From Citrobacter koseri ATCC BAA-895 (GTDB lineage Bacteria; Pseudomonadota; Gammaproteobacteria; Enterobacterales; Enterobacteriaceae), in NCBI RefSeq assembly GCF_000018045.1, contig NC_009792.1, positions 558,001-622,000 on the forward strand: a stretch of 64,000 bases of DNA. The letters are read 5' to 3'. The notes beneath the pieces were generated by a model. That model searched no databases. It worked only from the letters and a program-made list of their open reading frames with translations, and was not told the DNA's origin. Both the position numbers and the translations under genes were made by a program. Shown one piece after another: positions 1 to 8,612 of the stretch. Positions within the stretch are counted from its first letter, which is position 1. Each line of letters starts with the position of its first letter.

Positions 1-94
1 CCGCGATTGCATGACGTGCGGTCGCTGCGTGGATGTCTGTTCTGAGGACGTATTTACAATAACAACACGATGGAGTTCGGGAGCGAAATCATGA
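1..94 (+). CDS. napH: NapH, 3' end only (quinol dehydrogenase membrane component)
   Basis: Partial gene cut by the window start; reading frame 2 gives about 30 C-terminal residues ending at a TGA at 92-94. The residues contain the CxxCxxC-x3-C ferredoxin-type pattern (C at 8-10, 17-19, 26-28 and 38-40) and end in the RWSSGAKS tail I recognise from NapH. NapH is a membrane protein carrying 4Fe-4S clusters that passes electrons from quinol towards the periplasmic nitrate reductase NapAB. Its stop overlaps the napB start (ATGA), the translational coupling expected in the nap operon. Confidence 0.9.
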   Translation, partial: RDCMTCGRCVDVCSEDVFTITTRWSSGAKS

Positions 95-540
95 AAAGCC
101 ATGACCTGAAGAAAGCGCTGTGTCAATGGACGGCCCTGCTTGCCCTGGTGGTGAGTGGTGCGGTTTGGGCAGCAAACGGAGTTGATCTGAGCCAGTCGCC
201 GGAAGTTTCGGGGACGCAGGAAGGGGCGATTCGCATGCCGAAAGAGCAGGAACGTATGCCGCTGAACTATGTTAATCAGCCGCCGATGATCCCGCATAGC
301 GTTGAAGGTTATCAGGTAACGACCAATACCAACCGCTGCCTGCAATGTCATGGTGTGGAAAGCTACCGTACGACCGGCGCGCCGCGTATTAGCCCAACGC
401 ACTTTATGGACAGCGACGGCAAAGTTTTAGGCGAAGTCGCGCCGCGTCGTTACTTCTGTTTGCAGTGCCATGTGCCGCAGGCGGATGCCGCGCCGATCGT
501 GGGTAATACCTTTACCCCGTCGAAAGGTTACGGGAAATAA
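91..540 (+). CDS. napB: NapB, diheme cytochrome c subunit of periplasmic nitrate reductase
   Basis: 149 residues, the E. coli length, from the ATG at 91. An upstream in-frame ATG at 70 lies inside napH and is not used, because the ATG at 91 gives a clean signal peptide (basic start, hydrophobic stretch, VWA-A cleavage near residue 27). Two CxxCH heme c sites are visible, C83 and C123, both CLQCH. NapB takes electrons from NapC and gives them to the catalytic NapA in the periplasm. It overlaps napH by 4 bp and is followed 9 bp later by napC, so it is part of the nap-ccm transcription unit. The two hemes need the Ccm proteins encoded just downstream. Confidence 0.97.
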   Translation: MKSHDLKKALCQWTALLALVVSGAVWAANGVDLSQSPEVSGTQEGAIRMPKEQERMPLNYVNQPPMIPHSVEGYQVTTNTNRCLQCHGVESYRTTGAPRISPTHFMDSDGKVLGEVAPRRYFCLQCHVPQADAAPIVGNTFTPSKGYGK

Positions 541-549
541 GAGGTCATT

Positions 550-1152
550 ATGGAAAATTCTAACCGTAAACCTGGCGTGATTAAGCGGGTCTGGCAATGG
601 TGGCGTCGCCCCAGCCGCCTGGCGATCGGCACGTTGCTGTTAATCGGTTTTGTTGGCGGCATTATTTTCTGGGGCGGTTTCAACACCGGGATGGAAAAGG
701 CCAACACCGAAGAGTTCTGTATCAGCTGCCACGAAATGCGCAACACCGTCTATCAGGAATACATGGAAACCGTGCACTACAACAACCGCAGCGGCGTTCG
801 CGCCACCTGTCCTGACTGTCACGTTCCGCACGAGTGGGGCCCGAAAATGATCCGTAAGATCAAGGCCAGTAAAGAGCTGTACGGGAAGGTGTTCGGCATT
901 ATCGATACTCCGCAGAAGTTTGAAGATCACCGTCTGACAATGGCGCAGAGCGAGTGGCGACGGATGAAAGACACCAATTCGCGGGAGTGCCGTAACTGCC
1001 ACAACTTCGAATTTATGGATCTCACCGCTCAGAAAGGCGTTGCCGCCAAAATGCACGACCAGGCAGTGAAAGAGGGGCAAACCTGTATCGACTGCCACAA
1101 AGGGATTGCGCATAAACTCCCGGATATGCGCGAAGTGAAACCGGGCTTTTAA
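550..1152 (+). CDS. napC: NapC, tetraheme membrane-anchored quinol dehydrogenase
   Basis: 200 residues. One N-terminal membrane anchor (about residues 21-43) is followed by four CxxCH heme c motifs at C57, C87, C147 and C179, the NapC/NirT family pattern. It oxidises menaquinol or ubiquinol at the outer face of the inner membrane and reduces NapB. It sits between napB and ccmA with gaps of only a few bases, so heme protein and heme-attachment genes are expressed together, as in K-12. There is no sign of truncation. Confidence 0.97.
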   Translation: MENSNRKPGVIKRVWQWWRRPSRLAIGTLLLIGFVGGIIFWGGFNTGMEKANTEEFCISCHEMRNTVYQEYMETVHYNNRSGVRATCPDCHVPHEWGPKMIRKIKASKELYGKVFGIIDTPQKFEDHRLTMAQSEWRRMKDTNSRECRNCHNFEFMDLTAQKGVAAKMHDQAVKEGQTCIDCHKGIAHKLPDMREVKPGF

Positions 1153-1158
1153 TAATGA

Positions 1159-1785
1159 GTGGGTATGCTTGAAGCCAGAGAACTGCTCTGCGAGCGGGAT
1201 GACAGAATACTGTTCAGTGGGCTGTCGTTTCGCGTGAACGCAGGGGAATGGGTACAAATTACCGGGGGCAACGGCGCGGGGAAAACCACCCTTTTGCGGT
1301 TGCTCACCGGGCTGGCGCGCCCCGACGCAGGGGAAGTGTGCTGGCAAGAGCAGGCGTTGCACCGCGTGCGCGACAGCTACCATCAAAATCTGTTGTGGAT
1401 TGGACATCAGCCGGGGATTAAAACCCGGCTTTCGGCGTTGGAGAACCTGCGCTTTTTCCACCATGACGGCGATACGGCGCAGTGTCTGGCCGCGCTGGCG
1501 CAGGCGGGGCTGGCCGGATACGAAGACATCCCCGTCAACCAGCTTTCCGCTGGACAGCAACGGCGCGTGGCACTGGCGCGTCTGTGGCTGACCCGCGCGA
1601 CGCTCTGGATCCTCGACGAGCCGTTTACCGCCATTGATGTCAATGGCGTTGAGCGCCTGACACAGCGCATGGCTGAACATACACAGCAGGGCGGGATCGT
1701 CATCCTCACCACGCACCAGCCGCTGAATGTCGCGACTGACAAAATACGGCGCATCGCGCTGACCGGCGAGAGGGCAGCGCAATGA
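1159..1785 (+). CDS. ccmA: CcmA, ABC ATPase of the heme-handling CcmABCDE system
   Basis: 208 residues with Walker A GGNGAGKTT (near residues 36-44), the LSAGQQ signature, Walker B LWILDEP and an H-switch TTHQ. It is the ATPase of the CcmABCD complex, which releases heme-loaded CcmE for cytochrome c maturation. The frame starts at GTG 1159; ATG 1165, two codons in, has the purine-rich GAGTGGG stretch at a better distance and may be the real start. The stop overlaps the start of ccmB (ATGATG around 1782), indicating coupled translation. Confidence 0.96.
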   Translation: MGMLEARELLCERDDRILFSGLSFRVNAGEWVQITGGNGAGKTTLLRLLTGLARPDAGEVCWQEQALHRVRDSYHQNLLWIGHQPGIKTRLSALENLRFFHHDGDTAQCLAALAQAGLAGYEDIPVNQLSAGQQRRVALARLWLTRATLWILDEPFTAIDVNGVERLTQRMAEHTQQGGIVILTTHQPLNVATDKIRRIALTGERAAQ

Positions 1786-2441
1786 TGTGGCAAATCTTTC
1801 GTCTTGAGCTGCGCGTGGCGTTTCGTCATAGCGCGGAAATCGCTAACCCGCTGTGGTTCTTTCTGATTGTTATCACGCTTTTCCCGCTGAGCATTGGCCC
1901 GGAGCCGCAGCTGCTGGCGCGTATTGTTCCCGGCATTATCTGGGTGGCGGCGTTGCTCTCTTCGCTGCTGGCGCTGGAACGTCTGTTTCGCGATGACTTA
2001 CAGGACGGCAGCCTGGAGCAACTGATGCTCCTGCCGCTGCCGTTACCGGCGGTGGTGCTGGCGAAAGTGATGGCGCACTGGGTGGTGACCGGTCTGCCGT
2101 TGCTGATCCTCTCTCCGCTGGTGGCGTTATTGCTGGGAATGGATATGTACGGCTGGCAAATCATGGCGCTGACTCTGCTGCTTGGCACGCCGACCCTGAG
2201 TTTTCTTGGCGCGCCGGGCGTGGGGTTAACGGTGGGCCTGAAGCGCGGCGGCGTATTGCTGAGCGTGCTGGTGCTGCCGCTGACCATTCCGTTACTGATT
2301 TTCGCCACTGCGGCGATGGATGCGGCCTCCATGCATTTGCCCGTTGAGGGATATATGGCGATTTTGGGCGCGTTGCTGGCGGGCAGCGCAACGTTAAGCC
2401 CTTTTGCTACGGCGGCAGCGTTACGTATCAGCATGCAGTAG
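1782..2441 (+). CDS. ccmB: CcmB, membrane subunit of the heme-handling ABC complex
   Basis: 219 residues, almost entirely hydrophobic with about six membrane segments; it matches CcmB throughout, including the segment RLFRDDLQDGSLEQL after the second helix. It partners CcmA and CcmC in the inner membrane. It overlaps ccmA by 4 bp. Unlike the other junctions in this operon it is separated from the next gene (ccmC) by 144 bp carrying a REP-type palindrome. Confidence 0.95.
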   Translation: MMWQIFRLELRVAFRHSAEIANPLWFFLIVITLFPLSIGPEPQLLARIVPGIIWVAALLSSLLALERLFRDDLQDGSLEQLMLLPLPLPAVVLAKVMAHWVVTGLPLLILSPLVALLLGMDMYGWQIMALTLLLGTPTLSFLGAPGVGLTVGLKRGGVLLSVLVLPLTIPLLIFATAAMDAASMHLPVEGYMAILGALLAGSATLSPFATAAALRISMQ

Positions 2442-2471
2442 CGCGGTCTTTGACTGGCGACAAACTGTAGG

Positions 2472-2542
2472 ATGCCGGATGACGTTACGCTTATCAGGAA
2501 AGTCTGTAGGTCTGATAAGGCGTCTTTGCCGTCATCCGGCAT
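2472..2542. repeat. REP/BIME palindrome inside the ccm operon
   Basis: A perfect 13-bp inverted repeat, ATGCCGGATGACG at 2472-2484 and its complement at 2530-2542, encloses inner REP-like GATAAGGCGTC text. It lies between the ccmB stop and the ccmC start. All other ccm junctions overlap or nearly overlap, so this looks like an insertion of a repetitive extragenic palindrome into the operon. Such hairpins often affect mRNA stability or cause partial termination. Confidence 0.85.
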
Positions 2543-2585
2543 AACTGAAGTTTCATTCGTTTTGATTGAATCTGGTGACTGAACT

Positions 2586-3323
2586 ATGTGGAAAACACTT
2601 CATCAACTGGCGATTCCCCCACGGCTTTATCAGATCTGTGGCTGGTTCATCCCGTGGCTGGCGATAGCCAGCGTGGTGGTGCTGGCGGCGGGCTGGGTCT
2701 GGGGGTTTGGCTTCGCGCCTGCGGATTATCAGCAGGGGCAAAGCTACCGCATCATCTACCTGCATGTCCCGGCGGCGATCTGGTCGATGGGGATTTACGC
2801 CTCGATGGCGGTCGCCGCATTCATCGGTCTGGTCTGGCAAATGAAAATGGCTAACCTGGCGGTGGCGGCGATGGCGCCTGTTGGCGCGGTGTTTACCTTT
2901 ATCGCGCTGGTTACCGGTTCCGCCTGGGGCAAACCGATGTGGGGAACCTGGTGGGTATGGGACGCGCGATTGACCTCTGAACTGGTGCTGCTGTTCCTGT
3001 ACGTCGGGGCGATAGCGTTGTGGCACGCCTTTGACGATCGCCGCCTGGCGGGGCGCGCGGCGGGCATTCTGGTGCTGATTGGCGTCGTTAATCTGCCGAT
3101 CATCCACTACTCGGTGGAGTGGTGGAATACGCTACATCAGGGATCAACTCGTATGCAGCAGAGCATTGACCCGGCGATGCGAGCGCCGCTGCGCCTGGCG
3201 ATTATCGGTTATCTGCTGCTGTTTATCACGCTGGCGCTGATGCGGATGCGTAACCTGATTTTGTTAATGGAAAAACGTCGCCCGTGGGTGAGTGAACTGA
3301 TTTTAAAAAGAGGCCGCCAATGA
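2586..3323 (+). CDS. ccmC: CcmC, heme-binding WWD-domain membrane protein
   Basis: 245 residues with about six membrane helices and the tryptophan-rich WGTWWVWDAR segment that binds heme (residues about 119-128), flanked by conserved histidines (YLHVP, IIHYSVEWW). CcmC places heme on CcmE at the periplasmic face. The end overlaps ccmD by 4 bp. It starts at an ATG after the REP-bearing gap, so its translation cannot be coupled to ccmB. Confidence 0.97.
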   Translation: MWKTLHQLAIPPRLYQICGWFIPWLAIASVVVLAAGWVWGFGFAPADYQQGQSYRIIYLHVPAAIWSMGIYASMAVAAFIGLVWQMKMANLAVAAMAPVGAVFTFIALVTGSAWGKPMWGTWWVWDARLTSELVLLFLYVGAIALWHAFDDRRLAGRAAGILVLIGVVNLPIIHYSVEWWNTLHQGSTRMQQSIDPAMRAPLRLAIIGYLLLFITLALMRMRNLILLMEKRRPWVSELILKRGRQ

Positions 3324-3532
3324 CCAGCGCATTTGCATCCTGGAGTGATTTCTTTGCTATGGGCGGTTACGCCTTTTATGTCTGGCTGGCGGTTGTGATG
3401 ACCGTGATCCCACTGGCGGCGCTGGTGGTGCATACCGCCATGCAGCACCGCGTGATTTTGCGCGGTGTGGCGCAGCAGCGAGCGCGTGAAGCGCGGATGC
3501 GTGCGGCGCAGGCGCAGCGGGAGGCGGCATGA
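3320..3532 (+). CDS. ccmD: CcmD, small membrane protein of heme export complex
   Basis: 70 residues: a single membrane helix (about residues 19-40) and a basic, arginine/alanine-rich cytoplasmic tail, the normal CcmD layout. It is needed for release of holo-CcmE from the CcmABC complex. It overlaps ccmC upstream and ccmE downstream by 4 bp each, which also fixes both ends. Confidence 0.93.
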   Translation: MTSAFASWSDFFAMGGYAFYVWLAVVMTVIPLAALVVHTAMQHRVILRGVAQQRAREARMRAAQAQREAA

Positions 3533-4008
3533 ATATCCGTCGTAAAAATCGTTTGTGGATAGCCTGCGCGGTGCTGGCCGGTTTGGCTCTGACTATCACG
3601 CTGGTACTTTATGCGCTGCGTTCCAATATCGACCTGTTCTATACGCCAGGCGAAATTCTCTACGGTAAACGCGAAACGCACCAACTGCCTGAAGTGGGGC
3701 AACGCCTGCGCGTCGGCGGCATGGTCATGCCCGGAAGCGTGAAGCGCGACCCGGATTCGCTGAAAGTGAATTTCAGCATCTACGACGCCGAAGGCGTGGT
3801 GGATGTGACGTACGAAGGCATTCTGCCGGATCTGTTCCGCGAAGGGCAGGGCGTGGTGGTGCAGGGGGAGCTGGGCGAGAAAAACCATGTGCAGGCGAAA
3901 GAGGTGCTCGCCAAACATGATGAAAACTATACCCCGCCGGAAGTTGAAAAAGCGATGCAGGAAAACCATCGTCGCCCGGAAAGCGTTTATAAGGATAAAG
4001 CATCATGA
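3529..4008 (+). CDS. ccmE: CcmE, periplasmic heme chaperone
   Basis: 159 residues: an N-terminal membrane anchor (residues 9-29), then an OB-fold periplasmic domain. The covalent heme-binding histidine is present at H130 in the VLAKHDENYTPP motif. CcmE carries heme from CcmC to the CcmFGH ligase. Overlaps ccmD and ccmF by 4 bp each. Confidence 0.97.
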   Translation: MNIRRKNRLWIACAVLAGLALTITLVLYALRSNIDLFYTPGEILYGKRETHQLPEVGQRLRVGGMVMPGSVKRDPDSLKVNFSIYDAEGVVDVTYEGILPDLFREGQGVVVQGELGEKNHVQAKEVLAKHDENYTPPEVEKAMQENHRRPESVYKDKAS

Positions 4009-5948
4009 TGCCTGAAATTGGCAACGCGCTGCTGTGTCTCGCACTCGGCGTGGCGCTGTTGCTGTCCGTTTATCCGCTGTGGGGCGTGGGGCGCGGCGAT
4101 GTGCGCATGATGGCCTCGGCGAGGCCATTCTCCTGGCTGCTGTTTATCCTGGTGATGGGCGCGTTTCTGGTGCTGATCAATGCCTTCGTGGTGAATGATT
4201 TTACCGTTAACTATGTCGCCAGCAACTCCAACACGCAACTGCCGGTCTGGTATCGCGTCGCCGCGACCTGGGGAGCGCACGAAGGGTCGCTTCTGCTATG
4301 GGTATTGCTGATGAGCGGCTGGACGTTTGCTGTGGCCGTGTTCAGTCAGCGGATGCCGCTGGATATCGTCGCCCGCGTACTGGCGGTGATGGGGATGGTC
4401 AGCGTCGGTTTTCTGCTGTTTATTCTGTTCACCTCCAACCCGTTTTCCCGTACGTTGCCCAACTTTCCGATTGAAGGGCGCGACCTGAACCCGCTGTTGC
4501 AGGACCCGGGACTGATCTTCCACCCGCCGCTGCTCTATATGGGCTATGTCGGTTTCTCGGTGGCGTTCGCGTTCGCGATCGCCGCGCTGATGAGTGGGCG
4601 TCTGGACAGCACCTTTGCCCGCTTTTCCCGTCCCTGGACGCTGGCCGCATGGGTATTCTTAACGCTGGGTATCGTGCTTGGCTCTGCCTGGGCCTATTAC
4701 GAGCTGGGCTGGGGCGGCTGGTGGTTCTGGGACCCGGTGGAAAACGCCTCATTTATGCCGTGGCTGGTGGGCACCGCGTTGATGCACTCCCTGGCGGTGA
4801 CTGAACAGCGCGCCAGCTTCAAAGCCTGGACGCTCCTGCTTTCAATATGCGCCTTCTCACTCTGCCTGCTCGGTACTTTCCTGGTGCGTTCTGGCGTGCT
4901 GGTGTCGGTGCATGCTTTTGCCTCCGATCCATCGCGCGGGATGTTTATTCTCGCCTTTATGGTACTGGTGATCGGCGGTTCGCTGCTGCTGTTCGCGACG
5001 CGCGGACACAAGGTTCGCTCGCGGGTGAATAACGCGCTCTGGTCGCGTGAGTCACTGCTGTTAGCTAATAACGTCCTGCTTATCGCCGCCATGCTGGTGG
5101 TGTTGCTGGGAACATTGCTGCCGCTGGTGCATAAACAGCTCGGTCTGGGCAGTATTTCAATCGGCGAACCGTTCTTTAATACCATGTTCACCTGGCTGAT
5201 GGCGCCGTTCGCGCTGCTGCTGGGCATCGGGCCGCTGGTTCGCTGGGGACGTGACAGACCGCGCAAGTTGCAGCGGTTGTTGGTTATCGCGCTGGTGAGC
5301 ACGTTAGTGTTGTCGATGCTGCTGCCGTGGCTGTTTGAAGACAAGATTGTCGCCATGACGGTGGTCGGGCTGGCGATGGCGTGCTGGGTATTTGTGCTGG
5401 CGGTAGCGGAAGTCGCGCAGCGCGTTTCGCGCGGTACGAAAATGACGCTCAGCTACTGGGGAATGGTCGCCGGGCACGTTGGGCTGGCGGTGACGATTGT
5501 CGGCATCGCGTTTAGCCAAAACTACAGCGTGGAACGTGATGTCCGCATGAAAGCGGGCGACAGCGTCAGCATCCACGACTATCAATTCACCTTCCGTGAA
5601 GTGAAGGAGATTACCGGCCCGAATTATCGCGGCGGGGTGGCGATTATCGGCGTGACGCGGGAAGGTAAAGCAGAAGCGACGTTGCATGCGGAAAAACGTT
5701 TTTATAACAGCACCAGCTCAATGATGACGGAAGCGGCGATCGATGGCGGGATCACCCGCGATCTGTATGCCGCTCTCGGCGAAGAACTGGACAATGGCGC
5801 ATGGGCGGTGCGCCTGTATTACAAACCGTTTATCCGCTGGATCTGGGCGGGAGGGCTGTTGATGGCGCTTGGCGGGTTGTTCTGCCTGTTTGATCCGCGC
5901 TATCGCCAGCGTTCATGCCCGCAAAAAACCGCGCCGGAGGCTGTATGA
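4005..5948 (+). CDS. ccmF: CcmF, cytochrome c heme lyase membrane subunit
   Basis: 647 residues with many membrane helices. The WWD signature GWGGWWFWDPVENASF lies near residues 228-243 and conserved histidines flank it. CcmF takes heme from CcmE and ligates it to CxxCH apocytochromes such as NapB and NapC encoded upstream. The stop overlaps the ccmG start (ATGA at 5945-5948). Confidence 0.97.
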   Translation: MMPEIGNALLCLALGVALLLSVYPLWGVGRGDVRMMASARPFSWLLFILVMGAFLVLINAFVVNDFTVNYVASNSNTQLPVWYRVAATWGAHEGSLLLWVLLMSGWTFAVAVFSQRMPLDIVARVLAVMGMVSVGFLLFILFTSNPFSRTLPNFPIEGRDLNPLLQDPGLIFHPPLLYMGYVGFSVAFAFAIAALMSGRLDSTFARFSRPWTLAAWVFLTLGIVLGSAWAYYELGWGGWWFWDPVENASFMPWLVGTALMHSLAVTEQRASFKAWTLLLSICAFSLCLLGTFLVRSGVLVSVHAFASDPSRGMFILAFMVLVIGGSLLLFATRGHKVRSRVNNALWSRESLLLANNVLLIAAMLVVLLGTLLPLVHKQLGLGSISIGEPFFNTMFTWLMAPFALLLGIGPLVRWGRDRPRKLQRLLVIALVSTLVLSMLLPWLFEDKIVAMTVVGLAMACWVFVLAVAEVAQRVSRGTKMTLSYWGMVAGHVGLAVTIVGIAFSQNYSVERDVRMKAGDSVSIHDYQFTFREVKEITGPNYRGGVAIIGVTREGKAEATLHAEKRFYNSTSSMMTEAAIDGGITRDLYAALGEELDNGAWAVRLYYKPFIRWIWAGGLLMALGGLFCLFDPRYRQRSCPQKTAPEAV

Positions 5949-6502
5949 AGCGCAACGTACTGTTAATACCTTTCGTCATTTTTCTGGTTATTGCGGCGGC
6001 GTTGCTGTGGCAGCTGGCGCGTAATGCGGAAGGAGACGATCCGACGAATCTGGAATCGGCGCTGATTGGCAAACCGGTGCCGACCTTCCGTCTCGAATCG
6101 CTGGAAAATCCTGGTCAGCACTATCAGGCAGACGTGCTGACTCAGGGGAAACCGGTGCTGCTCAACGTGTGGGCGACCTGGTGCCCGACCTGCCGCGCTG
6201 AACATCAGTATCTGAATCAGCTGTCTGCGCAGGGAATTCGCGTGGTTGGTCTGAATTACAAAGACGATCGCCAGAAAGCGATTACCTGGCTGAAAGAGTT
6301 AGGGAATCCTTATGCGCTAAGCCTGTTTGATGGCGACGGTATGCTTGGGCTGGATCTGGGCGTTTACGGCGCGCCGGAAACCTTCCTGATCGACGGTAAA
6401 GGGATCATTCGTTATCGTCATGCAGGCGATCTGAACGCCAGGGTATGGGAAAGTGAAATAAAACCGCTCTGGGAGCAGTACAGCAAGGAGGCCGCGCAAT
6501 GA
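5945..6502 (+). CDS. dsbE: CcmG/DsbE, thiol:disulfide reductant for apocytochrome c
   Basis: 185 residues, the K-12 length, from ATG 5945; a longer frame from 5915 lies inside ccmF and is rejected. N-terminal membrane anchor (residues 4-23) and a thioredoxin fold with active site WCPTC (C80, C83) plus the GAPETFLID cis-proline segment. It keeps CxxCH thiols reduced before heme attachment, drawing electrons from DsbD. Overlaps ccmF and ccmH by 4 bp. Confidence 0.97.
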   Translation: MKRNVLLIPFVIFLVIAAALLWQLARNAEGDDPTNLESALIGKPVPTFRLESLENPGQHYQADVLTQGKPVLLNVWATWCPTCRAEHQYLNQLSAQGIRVVGLNYKDDRQKAITWLKELGNPYALSLFDGDGMLGLDLGVYGAPETFLIDGKGIIRYRHAGDLNARVWESEIKPLWEQYSKEAAQ

Positions 6503-7548
6503 GATTCTTACTGGGCGTGCTGATGCTGGTGATCTCCGGCTCGTCGCTGGCTGCCATTGATGTTATGCAGTTCAAAGATGAAGCGCAGGAGCAGCAGTTC
6601 CGCCAGCTCACCGAGCAGCTGCGCTGCCCGAAATGCCAGAACAACAGCATCGCGGACTCTAACTCGATGATTGCCACCGACCTGCGTCAGAAGGTTTATG
6701 AACTGATGCAGGAAGGTAAAAGTAAGCAGGAGATCGTTGATTACATGGTGGCGCGCTACGGTAACTTCGTCACCTACGATCCGCCGCTGACGCCGCTTAC
6801 CGTGCTGTTGTGGATCTTGCCGATCGCCGCTATTGGCGCTGGCGGCTGGATTATCTTCGCCCGTTCGCGGCGGCGCGTACGTGTAAAACAGGAAACCTTT
6901 TCTGACGAGGTGACGCCGAAGGGACGCCAGGCCGGATTATGGCTGCTTGCTCCCGGGGTTGTGATCGCGCTGATTGTCGGGGCGGTAAGTTACTACCAGA
7001 CCGGTAACTATCAGCAGGTAAAAATCTGGCAACAGGCTACGGCGCAGACGCCAGAGTTGCTGGAGCGCGCGCTGGACCCTGACGCGCAGCCGCTGAATGA
7101 AGAAGAGATGACACGCTTGGCGCTTGGTTTGCGTACCCGACTGCAAAGCGATGCTGGCAATGTGGAAGGCTGGATTATGCTTGGGCGTATCGGCATGGTG
7201 CTGGGGAACGCCAGCACGGCGACGGAAGCGTATGCCAATGCGTACAGACTGGACCCCAAAAATAGCGATGCCGCATTAGGGTATGCGGAAGCGCTGACCC
7301 GTTCTTCCGATCCTGATGATAATCGTCGGGGAGGGGAGCTGTTGCGCCAGCTGGTGAGAAGCGATCATGCCAATATTCGGACGTTGAGTATGTATGCGTT
7401 TAATGCCTTCGAGCAGCAGCGTTTCGGCGAGGCGGTCGCAGCCTGGGAGATGATGCTGAAATTGCTGCCCGCCAATGATTCCCGCCGGGCAGTGATTGAA
7501 CGCAGTATTAAGCAGGCATTAGCGCAGCTTTCGCCGCAGGCGGAATAA
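6499..7548 (+). CDS. ccmH: CcmH, apocytochrome thiol reductase fused to TPR (CcmI-like) domain
   Basis: 349 residues. Signal peptide/anchor, then the LRCPKC redox motif (C43, C46) of the CycL/CcmH domain, a membrane helix near residues 104-120, a second helix near 144-164, and a C-terminal TPR domain that binds apocytochrome. This two-domain fusion is typical of E. coli and relatives; other bacteria split it into CcmH and CcmI. It is the last gene of the operon, followed by a hairpin and a REP. Confidence 0.96.
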   Translation: MRFLLGVLMLVISGSSLAAIDVMQFKDEAQEQQFRQLTEQLRCPKCQNNSIADSNSMIATDLRQKVYELMQEGKSKQEIVDYMVARYGNFVTYDPPLTPLTVLLWILPIAAIGAGGWIIFARSRRRVRVKQETFSDEVTPKGRQAGLWLLAPGVVIALIVGAVSYYQTGNYQQVKIWQQATAQTPELLERALDPDAQPLNEEEMTRLALGLRTRLQSDAGNVEGWIMLGRIGMVLGNASTATEAYANAYRLDPKNSDAALGYAEALTRSSDPDDNRRGGELLRQLVRSDHANIRTLSMYAFNAFEQQRFGEAVAAWEMMLKLLPANDSRRAVIERSIKQALAQLSPQAE

Positions 7549-7554
7549 ATGAGT

Positions 7555-7620
7555 GTGGCAAGGCCGGACGGTACTTGCCACGCGGCTTGTAGGCCCGATA
7601 AGCGTAGCGCCATCGGGCAT
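7555..7620. repeat. Hairpin plus REP element after ccmH
   Basis: An 8-bp inverted repeat (GTGGCAAG at 7555-7562, complement at 7574-7581) is followed by a REP unit at 7589-7620 of the type GTAGGCC.GATAAGCG.AGCGCCATC.GGCAT. It lies between the convergent ends of ccmH and narP. No T-run follows the hairpin, so it is a REP-type end rather than a classical intrinsic terminator. Confidence 0.8.
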
Positions 7621-7626
7621 ATCTTG

Positions 7627-8274
7627 TTACTGCATTCCGCGTGTTTGTAAAAAGAGAATGGTCGCCGCGACGCGCGAGCGCACGTTCAGCTTTCGCAGTA
7701 AATTACGAATATGCACCTTAACCGTCTGCTCAGAAATATTCAGCACGGAGGCAATCTGTTTGTTCGACAGCCCCTGAGCCAGTTCGTGCAGCACGTCCAG
7801 TTCGCGTTCAGTGAGCACGCTAAAGGGATCTTCCTCTGCGCCAAACAGTTCCCGTTCGCGCAGGTATTCGCTGACGCGATCGCTGAATACCTTGCCGCCG
7901 TTGGCGCCAGCACGAATCGCTTCCAGCAGCACTTCCGGGTCGCTGTCTTTCAGTAAATAGCCGTCCGCTCCGGCATCAATCAGCGCGTACACGTCACTGG
8001 CAGAGTCGGAAACCGTCAGGATAATGATCTGTGCGGTGACGCCATCCCGACGCAGCGCATTCAACGTATCAAGCCCGCTCAGGCCTTTCATATTCAGGTC
8101 AAGCAGGATCAGATCAAGATCGAGACGGCTTGCCAGATCGATAGCACTCGCCCCATCGCCAGCTTCGGCAACGACATTAAATGCGGTATCCAGTTCCAGT
8201 AATTGACGAATACCTCGTCGCATAAGTGGATGATCGTCCACAATAAGCACCTGAAAAGGCGTTGCTTCAGGCAT
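7627..8274 (-). CDS. narP: NarP, nitrate/nitrite response regulator
   Basis: 215 residues from the ATG at 8274, giving the usual MPEATPF start; a longer in-frame start at 8304 is not favoured. Receiver domain with acidic pair DD (residues 13-14), phosphorylation site D59 and conserved K near 109, then a LuxR-type HTH (SVLTERELDVLHELAQG to the recognition helix near SEQTVKVHIRNLL). Phosphorylated by NarQ/NarX, it activates the nap-ccm genes encoded next to it, so regulator and target operon are convergent neighbours. Confidence 0.97.
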   Translation of the reverse strand: MPEATPFQVLIVDDHPLMRRGIRQLLELDTAFNVVAEAGDGASAIDLASRLDLDLILLDLNMKGLSGLDTLNALRRDGVTAQIIILTVSDSASDVYALIDAGADGYLLKDSDPEVLLEAIRAGANGGKVFSDRVSEYLRERELFGAEEDPFSVLTERELDVLHELAQGLSNKQIASVLNISEQTVKVHIRNLLRKLNVRSRVAATILFLQTRGMQ

Positions 8275-8443
8275 ACTATTCTCCTGAGTACATACTCGTA
8301 TCATTATTGTTTTTAGCGCGAAAATCGTCCAGATTCATCGCGTTGATGAGAGAATAAATTTTACCCTATTTTGGGCATGGGTAAGTAGTAAAACCTTTTG
8401 ATTATGCGGTGTTAGCACGGTAGTGGAAGGGAACGGCAGGCAT

Positions 8444-8475
8444 AAAAAAACCAACCGTAAGAGGTTGGTTTTTCT
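8444..8475 (-). terminator. Rho-independent terminator of the tRNA-Pro gene
   Basis: AACCAACC and its complement GGTTGGTT flank a 6-nt loop; read on the minus strand the stem ends in a run of seven T. It sits just downstream of the tRNA on the minus strand. Confidence 0.9.
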
Positions 8476-8484
8476 AAGGGATTT

Positions 8485-8561
8485 TGGTCGGCACGAGAGG
8501 ATTTGAACCTCCGACCCCCGACACCCCATGACGGTGCGCTACCAGGCTGCGCTACGTGCCG
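8485..8561 (-). tRNA. proL: tRNA-Pro, anticodon GGG
   Basis: 77 nt including an encoded CCA at 8485-8487. The acceptor stem pairs CGGCACG (5' end at 8561) with CGTGCCG next to the discriminator A. A T-loop GGTTCAAATCC and an anticodon loop with GGG are readable on the minus strand. The same gene lies between narP and yejM in K-12 (there next to yejO, which is missing here). It decodes CCC and CCU codons. Confidence 0.96.
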
Positions 8562-8575
8562 ACTTGTGGATGCCA

Positions 8576-8603
8576 ATACTACCGCTTTCCACCACGAATG
8601 CAA
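8576..8603 (-). promoter_or_regulatory. Candidate sigma70 promoter for tRNA-Pro
   Basis: On the minus strand TTGCAT (8603-8598) is followed after 16 bp by TAGTAT (8581-8576), close upstream of the mature tRNA 5' end. Confidence 0.6.
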
Positions 8604-8612
8604 GGGGATGTC

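Noticed and set aside
640..1782. 380-codon open frame antisense to napC and ccmA
   Set aside because: It mirrors two well-conserved genes on the other strand, has arginine/histidine-rich composition of shadow frames and no recognisable domain.
8485..8561. tRNA-Pro as an integration site of a mobile island
   Set aside because: Both flanks are standard backbone genes, and no integrase or repeated tRNA 3' end was seen in the window.
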